DNA from: Hydnum rufescens UP504
Lineage: Eukaryota > Basidiomycota > Agaricomycetes > Cantharellales > Hydnaceae
Reading direction: 5' to 3'
Length of the DNA: 64,000 bases
Assembly (NCBI GenBank): GCA_014904985.1
Contig: MU128999.1
Coordinates: 42,608 to 106,607 of the forward strand
The number at the start of each line of letters is the position of its first letter. Within the stretch, counting starts at the first letter, position 1. Positions 13,181 to 23,974 of the stretch are shown here, in pieces. A program made the position numbers and the translations under genes. Under the pieces are notes generated by a model. It worked only from the letters and a program-made list of their open reading frames with translations. It ran no database searches and was not told the DNA's origin.

Positions 13181-15531
13181 CTATGCCCACGTTTCTTCCG
13201 ACCATCTCCCTTCTCTCTCCATCTGCAGGATGTATTCTTTGGCCTGGATATCTGTCCAGTCGTTCGTCTTCTGCAATACGCCTTCGATTGCCTTCCTCAC
13301 AGCAGCAGGCATTTTATTCGACGACCTGGTGGAGGAATTTGCAAATTTTCAGAAGCTGGAAATCAAACGCCTGGTTCAAAACGTTGACTTACCCAGAAAT
13401 ATAAACACTGCCCCCACGGTTGTAAACGTACTCGTGAAGGAGCGTGGAATCACGGGCGATCTCATCTTGCACGTAAACTTTGTGGTCCTACAATTGTGGA
13501 TCAGGGCCAATCTCAAGATTCCTGCGGAAAATGGCGTCTCTACCTGATCTCGGGACGCAGCGACCCTCCAGGACAGATATTTCGCGTCCGCGTACTTCGC
13601 CATTTCGTCATGGTAATGAAAATCTGCCTTAATGGAACGACATCCAAGATATAAGAGATTGTCTGCGCAACGGTCGTTTAGTGGCGGTGGCCTACACACA
13701 AAAGCGAGGAATCTCTCTCACCTCTGGCACGCATTGCTACACGATGCTCGAGTATCGCCCGCATCGGTGCGATTCCGGTGCCGGGTCCAATGAGAACGAC
13801 TGGTTTCAAGTTGTCCTCAGGTACAGCAAGGGTCCCTCGCTCCAGCCCTATCTCTACTTCGTCGCCTGTGAGAAATGCCAATTGGGGCAAGTTTCAATCA
13901 TGTCTGTCTAGATAGGGAGGAAACGAAGAGTACAGACCGGGCCGTAAACGAGTCAACCAATTAGAACAGAGCCCTTTCCGAGGCACCCTGAGCGATAAAC
14001 TTCTATATCGAACGATGGCAACGCAGAGCTGGATTTTCCCAGGATGCGCCTGCAAGGGACGTCAAGGGGTCCTTTTAGTGGCTCTGGGGACCTCGGAACC
14101 GAAAAACAGCAGGTGAAACAGACCTTGAGAGCGCTGGCGATAGAGAACTTGCGGGGTCGGATAACCGAGAATACATCGAGCACGTAATCAAGGGGTATTT
14201 TAACGGACTTGAATTCGGCAAGGACTTCTAAAATCGTTCGTCGGGGCCGTTGGCAATAATCAAACAGATCGTCCTGATCAGAATTCTCACGATCAGATGC
14301 TGACAAGCTTGAATACCGTACGAGACAAAGTCACCTGTCCCTCTGGGGAGCAGAACTCTTCTAGCCTTTCGCGCTCTCTCGCGTCATCTGCGAAATTCTT
14401 GCAAAATTCGAAAAATGAGAGCCGAGGAACGGCCGCAATATCTAGGTATTGAGTAATCAATTCCCGGAGAGTCAGATGTATCGGTATGTGCTGAGGAACA
14501 GGTCGATCTGGCGGATTGTGTTCAGGATGGAAGAACATTATACTAGCAGGGCGGAGACAATGCACACCTCGATCCACATTACGAATCTCATACACATTAT
14601 CGGCGATGCTTTCCCAGTTTTGTCTGGAGATGAAATAGTTGACATCTGCCGGATCGTTCGCAGGAAATAGGACTGCCACATCCCCGGTTCGTATCTGATT
14701 AATGCTAGTCAAATGAACTTTGAAAAAGTGCAATGAAGGCGACTGTATTCACGAAATGTCATCAAGCACATCGAATTCAATGTGTCGCACATCCTGGAAC
14801 CAGTCGGGATGGGTGATACGCCGCATAGACCCAAGGCATGCCTTGTAAGTGCTCCCTCGTTTTAATGGAACGGAACTGGGGCCTTGAAAAGGCAGAAATT
14901 CGAGTCGAGGTTGGGAGTTGAGGCGTCGGGAAGGATGCTGAGGTGAGGTGGGAGTGGGTATAATTCATCTAAAGCGGTACCCAGAGATTTAAGCCATGTA
15001 TCAAGTGTACCATTGACACTGATGCACAGAGTAAGAATGCGCCTCCGAGGAATAGATAGTGATACACACAAACCCCAAATAATGCTGCTCGTCCGCATCG
15101 GCTCGATCGAGAATTTGATGGGCCCCAAGAGCCAGCAGACGTCTGTGGAGTTTCTTCGAGGCCCAACAAAAGCGTTCATAACTAGAATCGCCTATCCCAA
15201 AGACTGCAATGTCTAGATGATCCAGAAGATCTGCAGGGAGGTCTGCACGAAGTAGCGCGTTCCAGAAAGCGGTCATATTATGTGGTTCGGCGCCGTTACC
15301 AGTCGTAGAGCAGACGAAGAGAACGAGATTCTCGTCGAATAAATTCGGCTGTCATAGTGGTCAGCATCGTCGTCTGTTTAGTGGTGAACCCAATCCGCAC
15401 TATATCGAACGCGTCCATTGCCACCGTGCGCGTGCGAAAGTGTCGTCTCCTGAGTTGTCTCCCGATTCGCTCGGCCGCATCCTCTGCATTCCCAGTTTCT
15501 GTCGCAAAGAGGACCAGCGCCCGCGTTCATT
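13181..15531 (-). CDS. TAH18: NADPH-dependent diflavin oxidoreductase TAH18/NDOR1
   Basis: This cytosolic flavoprotein passes electrons from NADPH to the Fe-S protein DRE2 in the cytosolic iron-sulphur assembly pathway. Domains in order: flavodoxin/FMN (LVLFATETGNAEDAAERI; FGIGDSSYERFCWASKKLHR), linker ITHPDWFQDVRHIEFDVLDD, FAD-binding (EEFCSPEGQDDLFDYCQ; RPRRTILEVLAEFKSVKIP; RPRKFSIASALK), and NADPH-binding (GPGTGIAPMRAILEHR; DNLLYLGCRS; GGSVYISGSSNKMPAAV). The tail is ERE-GRWSEETWA, with stop at 13181-13183. About nine introns are needed. The first Met (15529-15531) is one frame off from LVLFATETG, so one base is probably missing near 15511-15531. All domains are present and cofactor motifs are intact. 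Confidence 0.92.
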
Positions 15532-15576
15532 ATCGTCCATATAGTGACACGTGACTAATACTAAAATTTGCTCTTG
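15532..15576. promoter_or_regulatory. Shared 45-bp divergent promoter region, TAH18/RPAC1
   Basis: Only 45 bp separate the proposed start codons of TAH18 (minus) and RPAC1 (plus). Both promoters must therefore overlap this gap and extend into the opposing 5' ends. No clear TATA box is seen; the sequence is AT-rich with CACGTGAC at about 15548. Confidence 0.45.
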
Positions 15577-17089
15577 ATGACTTCCCTAGACGACCCTCGA
15601 CGACATGTTCGATATCATGGAGAATATGTGTCTAATGTGGGCCAGATTCACATCCGTCGGCCACCAGCGATACACATTGCATTTATTTCTAGGTTTCAAG
15701 CACAGATTTTCCTGGGCATAATCCAGAGGAACAACATCTCTGGAATCTGGAGCAATTCAAAAAGAAGCTGGCCGTCAAAATCCAGCGTATGTCTCAAATT
15801 ACTGTCGAATTTGACCTCGTCGGTGTGGACGCGTCCATCGCAATGCCTTTCGTCGCATCCTTATTGCTGAGGTATGAATAACCATCCATTTCATGCTGGC
15901 GTGCTGTTGAGATGGTCTGTATGACCAGGTCCCGACGATGGCTATCGAAACCGTCTATCTGTTCAACAACACCTCCGTCGTTCACGATGAAATTCTAGGC
16001 CAACGTATCGGTCTAGTACCACTTGCTGTGGATCCCCACATGTTCACTATGCCCGGTAATATGCGATTTTCGCAGACTCGCGCGATGCCAATGCTTAGGG
16101 GCGTGGCACTGTTTAGATCTGGTCGCAGGCCCTAATGACCGAAACACGTTAGTGTTCAACTTGAACGTCAAGTGCGAACGCAACAAGAATGCAGTGAAGG
16201 GCGAAACAGATCCAGAGAAGCTGTATATTCATTCAAATGGTGCCAACCCGGTCCATTCCTCGAATCATTAATTCCACTAAATTATTGCACTTTGGTCTAG
16301 TGTACTCGCGTGACTTAATTTTTAAACCGGAGGGAGAGCAAGTGACTCGATTGGCTAAAAAGCCACCAAGACCTGCTAATGGCGACATCCTCTTAGCTAA
16401 ATTACGGCCTGGCCAGGTACTTGAACCATTGTCGTTTGCCCCCCCCCCCCTCGCTTTCTCCAATGAATACTGACTCAACGAAAATGTGGGGTAATTTGTG
16501 GGCAGGAGATAGAGGCAACATTGCATGCTTGCAAAGGCACTGGGGACATGCATGCAAAGTGGTCCCCCGTCGGTGCGTCACTCACACTTATGTCACGCAA
16601 CCCCAATCGGCACTTAATGGTATCATCCATTCCAGCCACTGCGTCGTACCGCCTCCTCCCCCACATAATCATTCGTGAGCCCATCCCACCACAGCACGCG
16701 CGGAAATTCCAGGCCTGTTTCGCTCCGGGGGTGATCGACGTGCGACGGAACCCGCGGACGGGTGAAGACGAAGTCATCGTCGCGCACCCGCGCAAGGAGA
16801 CCATGAGCCGGGAAGTCCTACGTCATGAAGAATTCAAGGACAAAGTCGAACTCACGCGTATTCGGGACTATTTCCTTTGTAAGTGGTCGTTTAGGTCTCT
16901 TCGGTGTGGTTAGGTTGGTACTGAGCATTCCATCTGTGCGCGTTTGTAGTTAGCATCGAGTCCACAGGGTGTATACCCCCGGAGAGACTTTTCTTGGATT
17001 CTGTTGCCGTCTTGCGAGCTAAAATAAAAAGGATCAAATCGGATATTCAGCGACACTTAATCGATGATGTCGTCATGGAAGGTCCATAG
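15577..17089 (+). CDS. RPC40: RNA polymerases I and III subunit RPAC1 (AC40)
   Basis: This is the alpha-like subunit shared by RNA polymerases I and III, which pairs with AC19 in the assembly platform. Recognised blocks in order: DFPGHNPEEQHLWNLEQF, VEFDLVGVDASIA then AFRRILIAEVPTMAIETV, LGQRIGLVPLAVDPHMFTM, NTLVFNLNVKCERNKNA, VYSRDLIFKPEGEQ, NGDILLAKLRPGQEIEATL, KWSPVATASYRLLPHI and DYFLFSIESTGCIPPERLF. Introns are placed before VSSTDF, before VPTMA, after FTMP, after IHSN, after RPGQ, after WSPV and after DYFL. All have GT-AG ends. One A is missing near 15838-15843 (ATCGCAATGCC for the SIANAFRR codons), shifting the frame. The end MEGP-stop is at 17087-17089. Confidence 0.95.
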
Positions 17090-17206
17090 TACAGGCAATC
17101 ATGTATAATAATGATAGGGGTACATATTTTTGTTAGTGTTGACATGCAAGTCTCAAAATATGTCCCAGGGACGAGTCTAATCATGGACTATAAGTTATGA
17201 ACATTA

Positions 17207-18458
17207 TCATTTTGATCGTTGTCGTCCTCGCGTTGGTCTCCGCCAAGAAAGTAATAAGGAAATGAGGGATGAGGTTGTCCTCTTCTGCGGCACCTTGTGG
17301 GAAGCACTGATTTGGAACTTGGACTCAGCCCCAGATGGGTCCTTGGCAAAACGCTTTTTGTACTGCGCTGGTGTTTCGCTCCTCGTCCCCCTTTCCCACA
17401 TCCCCATCCGAGTAGCTCTAAAAAGATAACAAGGAAAGTAAGGCGAGCGGCATGAGTGCGTGGTACAACGCCAGATGCAAAGCGAAGAGATGATCTAACA
17501 TTGCTTGTTCCTCAACCCGGAGGTATTCATCTTTCCCTACTGAGCCGTACTCTGCTCCAGATTGCAGGTAGGTGGTGCCCCAGCCAGCACGTATCATCTC
17601 CAGACTGACACTCTTCCCGGTAAAGAGCGATGCCGGTAAAAACCTCGGTACGAAGTGGACATTGGCGACCTACATGGAAACCGAAAGCGAAGGAACGGAA
17701 ATCAGCACGAAGAAACACCCTATTGGGGATAACATACGATTCGACCATACTGATCGCGTCGACCGAGTTGGCAATACACGCATTTTCCTTCGATTTGTGC
17801 CTTCAGCCATGCTAGGGCCTTGTGGCGGTCCAGGGGTAACAGTCCAAGGTGAGAATATAGGTTGTTCAAAAGAAATTTATCTGGACATTCTAAATACCTC
17901 CGCAGAATAGGGTTGACTTGGGCGGCCAAAATGGGCGGCCTGAACAAATAGGCATAGGTGGCATCACTACATTGAGGTATAAATTGGAACTAAACCTCTG
18001 GCGCATCAACTCCGGCCAGACGAATATGAACTGTCTGATTTTGGAGCTCTAGAGGCCGATGTCGTCAGGGGAACTGTGAGCACTAAAACGATGGCACCCT
18101 CATACCCACGTTTGGTCGATGTTGGAACGTGTCGAAAGCCGAGGGGGAATCTCCAGAATAAGCCAGGGGTGTGATAAAGTCGAAAATTGTCGGCGTCGCC
18201 GACGCTATAGGAACCTGTAAATAGTTGACACATCCGAGAATGGTTAAAATATCCAACGTACCTGGTGACGATGCCTTTTATCCATGCTTTACGAGCAATC
18301 ATTGAGGGTCTTATTGCTTCTGCTGTAGGGATACGACGAAAAAATCTGGCATAAAGTATTGCCCCTGCAATGGTCGCAAGGGAACCTGCACCAGCGGCAG
18401 CCACAGCGGAAGACCACACTGAAAACCACTGCCTTTCAGCACTGGTCGATGTGCTCAT
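17207..18458 (-). CDS. LCL3: TNase-like endonuclease LCL3
   Basis: This is a membrane-anchored staphylococcal-nuclease-like protein; the fungal LCL3 family is mitochondrial. The N-terminus [17 protein letters not shown] is followed by one transmembrane segment ([19 protein letters not shown]). The nuclease fold then reads [77 protein letters not shown] and [19 protein letters not shown]. The end [20 protein letters not shown] is typical. Five or six introns separate these blocks (for example about 18227-18270 and 17900-17960). Arg and Asp/Glu of the active site ([17 protein letters not shown]) are present. A basic C-terminal extension of about 40 residues follows the usual end. It is convergent with RPAC1, 117 bp apart. 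Confidence 0.9.
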
Positions 18459-19078
18459 CCGGACGTGGGCGGTAGTCCGATGGTAAGGAGGTGGCGCGAA
18501 ACGCGAAACTGTTGAGAGTCACGAGAACGGAGGTTGCCGACCGACAGCACTGGGCGTTTACGGATAATACGAATAGCCTTGCGCTCGGCCAATCAAATGA
18601 TGGCCACGGCAACGATGGCATCAACCGTCTCTTACCAGTTCCTGAAGCGAGTGTGAAGCACCGAGCAAGCCGCCGTGGCTTTACCGATCACTTTGAAGCA
18701 GAGCCTGCATGCCGCATGTACAGCATCATCGCGCATCAGGAACTCCGTCTCTCGAGTGGTCGGCTCGGCAACATCATACGGGCTGCCGATAAACTGAATC
18801 GCTTGGGATCATCAAGGTCTACGCTCGAATAGTCTGACCCGCTTCCGTGTCAACGTGATGGTGTACAGGAACAAAATAGTTCCTTTTTGGGGTCAGTGAT
18901 GCTGTTCTCCTTTGGGTAGCACTGGATGACCTATTAATGTCTTATTACTGTTTGTATTGCTACAGAGTTAATATCAGTAATTATTACACGCCCAACAGCA
19001 CTGCCCTTATATAACCATTGTCCTCAAAAGCTGTCAGTAACTCTCCTTTCATTCCTTACCTTCTTCTCGTCACTCGTC
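18459..19078. other. Intergenic, no recognised gene
   Basis: This is the promoter space of LCL3 (minus) and the Rds1-like gene (plus). A minus-strand open stretch of about 55 codons near 18790-18640 (ETEFLMRDDAVHAACRLC) is suggestive but unrecognised. The last 100 bp are pyrimidine-rich, as expected for the leader of the plus-strand gene. Confidence 0.3.
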
Positions 19079-20258
19079 ATGTTTTTCCCTTTAGCCTTCG
19101 TACTCACTCTCTGTTCCCTGGCCTTCGCCGCACCCTTTAAGCGCGGCAACACGGACACCGAAATTCTGAACTTTGCTTTGACTCTCGAGTATTTGGAAAA
19201 TGCCTTCTAGTGCGTCCATCTCCATATCTCGTCGTGTAACCTAATGTGCTCATCCTGCCGCATAGCACTGAGGGGTTGAAGAAGTACAGCGAGGCTAGCT
19301 TCACTGAAGCTGGCTTCCCTACTTTCGTTCGCGGCCGAATCAGTCAAATTGCTCAGCACGAGGCCACCCACATTAAGCTCTTGAAGAAAGCTCTGGGAAT
19401 TGCGGCCACGAAGCCATGCACCTACTCGTGAGTGTTCTCGGAAATCGCGCATATTCGTGTTATCGACGCCCGATATGCGTAGCTTTCCCGATCACGACCC
19501 CAAGTCGTTCGTTGCCCTCGCGAGTGCCCTGGAAACCGGGGGTGTGTCTGGTGAGCTTCATGCCATAACAATCTCAATATGTTCGTCCCTCTGCTAATAC
19601 TTGGTTGCAGCATATCTCGGCAGCGGCCCGCTCCTCTCCACTCCCGAACTGAGGAAAACGGCCGGCAGTATCCAGAGCACCGAGGCCCGTCAGGCTAGCT
19701 GGATCGACAGTTCGGCTCTCCATGGTACGCCATGGAGCGGATCTTTCGACGTCCCTCTCGACCAGGACCAGATTATCTCTATTGTCAACGGATTTATTGT
19801 TTCTTGCCCCGCCACCAATCCGCCCCTGTCTGCGAAGCCGTTCTCTCCCTTGAAGGTGTCCGCCGGTGTTCCCGGACAAAACGTATGCCCAAATTTAGCC
19901 TCCGTATATACATTCGGATGATATGTTGACCCCTCGTCTACAGGTGACACTGACATTCAAGGACGACACTTCAGAGGGCCCATTCTTCCTTGCCTTGCTT
20001 TCTGGTCTTTCTACAACTATCGTTCCGATCGACTGCAACAATGAAGCTACCCTTCCTCAGGGTTTGCAAGGTGTTGTCTTTGCCCTTGTCACTGTACGTA
20101 ACGGAAGGCATGGCCGCAGATGTGATATTGATAACTGATATGGTCTTCTCTTTCCCCCCATTCTATAGACCTCGAGCCACAAGGTCTCCGATAATACCAC
20201 TGTGGCCGGTGTTGTCCCCCTCAACTTTGACTTCTTGGCATCCGCCTCAAACCCGTGA
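19079..20258 (+). CDS. Secreted ferritin-like protein, Rds1/desiccation-related type
   Basis: A signal peptide (MFFPLAFVLTLCSLAFAAP) is followed by a ferritin-like helical domain: TEILNFALTLEYLENAFYTEGL, ISQIAQHEATHIKLLKKALG and ETGGVSAYLGSGPLL. The Glu and His residues sit where the di-iron ligands of this fold usually lie. The second half (NGFIVSCPATNPPL, LPQGLQGVVFALVT) is the beta-rich tail of fungal Rds1-like proteins. Five introns have clean GT-AG ends (about 19210-19263, 19428-19482, 19551-19611, 19884-19944, 20094-20168), and no frame break is needed, unlike the neighbours. Fungal members are linked to stress or starvation responses and glucocorticoid-regulated Rds1 of fission yeast; activity is not known. 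Confidence 0.88.
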
Positions 20259-20861
20259 TCTGGTTCCCATCACGTACACCCATTACATTGGATCGGTCAT
20301 TTCATTCCTTAACCCTGCTGGACATTCTGTTGTGTGTCTACGGTCATTACCCTTTTTATTCGAAACCATTTATATACCACGGAGATAGCGTGTGTTGGTA
20401 CTACTGTGAACTATAAGCGTAGAGCTGCTGTGCGCTTCCCCTTTAGTGATTGGGCCTAATCCGACTCGGACTAGATTAAATCACTGATCTGGGGGGTGTG
20501 CTGTGTATTTTAGATGAACGATAGAGACGCCACATTGGAAACACAATTCCTAGTGCATGCCCTTGAGCACAATTGGAGCTGGACGAGACTTGAGATCAGC
20601 GGATGTCTAGGCTGTCTGCTACAGGCCCGGCGGCAGACAGGTTGATCACAGAATGGCCACAGAGCCTATAGGCAATGTCACGCTCTGCGTCACGCACGTC
20701 TGCCTAGACTAATTTGCTTCCGGTGGTCAGACACCTGTGCCTTACTGGGGTCTGCACCGAACCTCAAGGGGAGCCTGTATGTACGACATTCCATTTCAAT
20801 TTGGATCTCTTCCTCTGCGCCTGTGGATCAGGGTGAATCGAGCGTCAAATAAGCCGTCTTA
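20259..20861. other. Intergenic before the F-box duplication
   Basis: Nothing coding was recognised. From about 20830 the sequence resembles that at 23975, so the left edge of the first duplicated unit lies here. Confidence 0.4.
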
Positions 20862-22444
20862 ATGGGCAATGACAATATCCTGGGACTTGCACCAGGTACG
20901 TCTGCTGATGACTGGTTATCTGCTAAATGCATAGATCTTTAGTACTGGTTTTAAAAGTACATAGGCTGCCTCCGGAGATACTTTCTTTCATATTTAAACT
21001 GGCTATACCGCCGCTCGAGCGACTGGATCGAAGGCGGTCAAAAGTTGCAATAATGTGTGTGTCGCACTACTGGAGAGATCTTGCTATCAAGACGGTGAGT
21101 CTGGTAAGTCCTTCCAAAGTCGCCGACCTCCGATATCTCACAACTGAAGGCATATCTTCGAGTGGACCACATTACATCTCTCCTACAAATACTCCAACAG
21201 ACCGGACAGTGAAAGCATCCCGAAAGAAATGCGCAGAACTCTAGAGAGATCCAAATCGGCACCTCTCACCATCATCTGGGATACGGAACACGGGATCCCA
21301 GCTAATAAAGAAGCAATTGATATTGTTCGTGGTCACATCTGGCGTCTGGTCGATCTTGAACTTGTAGCTATCAAGTCCCCACTGATCTCAGATTTGGAAG
21401 CCATTTTGGGGTGTGGAGGAGTCACGCCAACCTTGACGTTTCTTGCATGTACGGGACGGAAACATCCAACTGTCAGCCCCTGATACCACCCTCAAAGACA
21501 TTGAGCTGACGTCTGGTGAGTTATTTCCAGGCTCCGGATGAACCGATTAAAGCGCTTGATTTACTTGCTGCACCAACTTTGCATGCGACCTTCACACAGC
21601 TGCTATCCCCCACCCTTAACTGCATCTCCATATCGTGTGATGGCTTCAGGCTTGTGCTTGAAACTTGTGCACGCCTTGAAGAACTCCTCCTCCACTACAT
21701 CAGCATCGCCTTTGACGCCGACCATGACCTGGGTAATAGGATCCAGATGTCTTCCTTGGACGTGTTGCACTTCACTTTTGTAGAATCGGATGATCTCCGA
21801 TCATTATTGCATCTTGTATATCCTCCATATCTCGGGAGCTCGAGGTCCAAATGGATATAGAGAGTGCCCGCGAACGGACAGAAACAGGAGAGCCTGTCGG
21901 TGACGGGCCAATCATCGGAAATTTAGTGAAATTCCTTGCTGCCAACTTGTTACGCGTATCGTCTTCGCCTCCAATATCCGCCCTATCGACCCTGCGACTA
22001 ATCAGCATGTTCGATCAACATGCCAGTTGGGGGGGACTATGCACGATTATTAGAAGCCACCCCCAATTTATGCGTCCTCGACTTTCACTTTGTCAAATTT
22101 CCCCCAATGAATGACCTCACCGACGATGCAATCAAGGCACACGGAATGATGTGTCCGGAACTAATACGCCTTTCTGTGACTGGCGTCTCCAAAGATTTTC
22201 CTTTCAACCAACTAGCCGCCAGTTTGTTTCTTCTCTGGCCTGGAAATTCCCTTCATTTTCGGTCTGATCTATTATTTGCAGTCCTTAAACACCGAATGGA
22301 AAAGGGGAAGAAGCTCCCTATACTTGAAGCTTACCCCTCGGATGACGCGGCACATATCCCAGTGAGCGAGGTGGGGGGTGATCCATGGGCGGAGACGGTC
22401 GCGAATGTCTCGAAAGGCTTCGTGGGTGGTAAGAGCCTCTCCTA
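20862..22444 (+). pseudogene. F-box/leucine-rich protein, copy 1 (two frame breaks)
   Basis: F-box proteins are the substrate adaptors of SCF ubiquitin ligases. The start is MGNDNILGLAP, then an intron ending at TTTTAAAAG, then RLPPEILSFIFKLAIP and AIMCVSHYWRDLAIKTVSL. After another intron come WTTLHLSYKYSNRPDSES and RSKSAPLTIIWDTEHG. The long C-terminal part has irregular leucine-rich repeats and ends AAHIPVSEVGGDPWAETV. Compared with copy 2, one base is missing near 21832 (CTC-GGG-AGC) and one G is extra in the run at about 22027-22034. Both sit in short homopolymers, so this could be a sequencing artefact instead of a dead gene. Substrate unknown. Confidence 0.8.
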
Positions 22445-23599
22445 AGTCAGTTTTGTCAAATATCTTGACTGACACATCTCAAATTTGATTCATAGAGGTG
22501 GCCAAGTACAGTGGAGACTAGTCTATATGGCGGTGATGCGTTCGATGGAGTGCAGGCGCTGCACCTCAGGGGTCTCCGGAAATGCAACACGAGGAACGCC
22601 GCACCTTCAAATCGGCTTGATCTAGCACACGATTTGCACTGCCACAGCTGTGGCAAGCATAGTGCCCCGGTGATGAAGACTCGTCGTGGGAAGGAGTTCA
22701 GTCCCAGGTCCTTGATCCGCGCAGCTGATTTCCCCTGTCTTTGCGTCTTCATCCTGCATTCATATATTTTCGGTTCTGTCCTGATCCCTCCCATTCCTTG
22801 TATCCGTAGTTACCCCTCGAATCCATCATCACATGGCCTAAAGTCGGATTGAAAGGACTTTCAACGTGTAGTTTATACGTTTCCGTGGGGTCTCCAACAG
22901 ATCGACACCCGCCCTTGTTGAATCCCAAGTTGACGGATCCGCGGGCCCTTCCCACGTTCTCCTTGGTGAAGCACGCTCGCCAGTCCTCATGTTGCTGCAG
23001 GGGTGCTGGTATACGTACTGCCTATTAAAAACCAGCCTTTCATTTATTCAGGATGGCCTCTATCTTCGTCTTTGTGACCACTGGTCATTCCAATCAGGTA
23101 TCATAATTAGATAACCAATTGCCCGCCGTTGCGGCTCATTCTACCACGACCTCATTCGCATGCCTCGCATGCCCTGCCCGGTTTGTATGCGTTTTTGTCT
23201 ACTATACAGCAATTTTCTCCAGGATGCATAGCATGAAAATAGGTTCTGGCCAACATCGGGTTAGTGGTGTAACAATATCTAAACTTGTGTGTTTGACCCT
23301 CGATCCAAATTAGATTTTTCCCGTCCCAGTTGAGGCGAAAGGTTCATTGCGATAGGCACGAGGGGGAACGACACCAATGGGACTCAGACGTGCAACGATA
23401 CAATCCGACGCCCAAAAAAGAAGCCTTAGGACTACCTGTTTCAGGAAACCAGGTGGTGACTTCGCCCCTATGTTGTCGTCGATTGGCACAGGGCCGCACA
23501 AAGCCCAGTGTTTATCCCACACGAGAAGGGGTACTGAGGTGGGGAAGATGTGCATCCATCATCCACGATATAGAAAAGACGAACCAGAGAGACGCAAAA
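22445..23599. other. Flank of F-box copy 1, no gene recognised
   Basis: The stretch contains the 3' flank of F-box copy 1, which is repeated downstream of copy 2 in diverged form. Short open stretches on both strands lack motifs. Confidence 0.35.
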
Positions 23600-23910
23600 T
23601 CCCCGAGTCTTCGATGGACTAGATCCGGATAGAGCTCCGAGACACTTGCGAAGGGGAAAGTGGGGACTCCGAGGGGGGACGAAGGAGTGCCCAAGCCATA
23701 GATGTGTGGAAACGAGGTTCTGGGTAATATCCTTACTGGAAAGGATGGTTCTCTGTATAATATAAAAGGGCGTGAGAATTAAGTCAGGTTAAGTATTTCA
23801 TGTCGGGAGCCACTATATGGGCCTACCTCGGCATACCCAAGTTCCACTTAGAGACCGTTGCCTTTTCGTCATTTGCGAATGGTGCGAAACACGCAAAAGC
23901 TGGGACACGG
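23600..23910 (-). pseudogene. USB1-like 3' fragment (truncated duplicate)
   Basis: On the minus strand an exon near 23910-23800 reads FACFAPFANDEKATV. After an intron beginning GTAGGC, the block GYYPEPRFHTSMAWALLRPP appears at about 23733-23675. These match the C-terminal half of USB1/Mpn1, the 3'-5' exonuclease that trims the U6 snRNA tail. The second catalytic motif HxS/T is intact (FHTSMAW). There is no N-terminal half before the next duplicated unit starts at about 23975, so this piece is a by-product of the tandem duplication. Confidence 0.65.
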
Positions 23911-23974
23911 TGCTTAGTCAGCACAATTATCATTTCTCGGGATATACCGAAGTTCCCTCAAGAATTTAGATCTC

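Larger units (their letters stand above)
20830..23850 (+). repeat. Tandem duplication, unit 1
   Basis: This unit of about 3 kb carries F-box copy 1 and, in antisense, a 3' piece of a USB1-like gene. It matches unit 2 (23975-26780) at its start (AATGGGC-GATGAC), through the F-box gene, in the 3' flank (TGTAGTTTATAC against TGTAGTTTATGT) and at its end (CATGTCGGG, then CTCGGCAT). Similarity is uneven, so the duplication is not recent. Confidence 0.8.
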
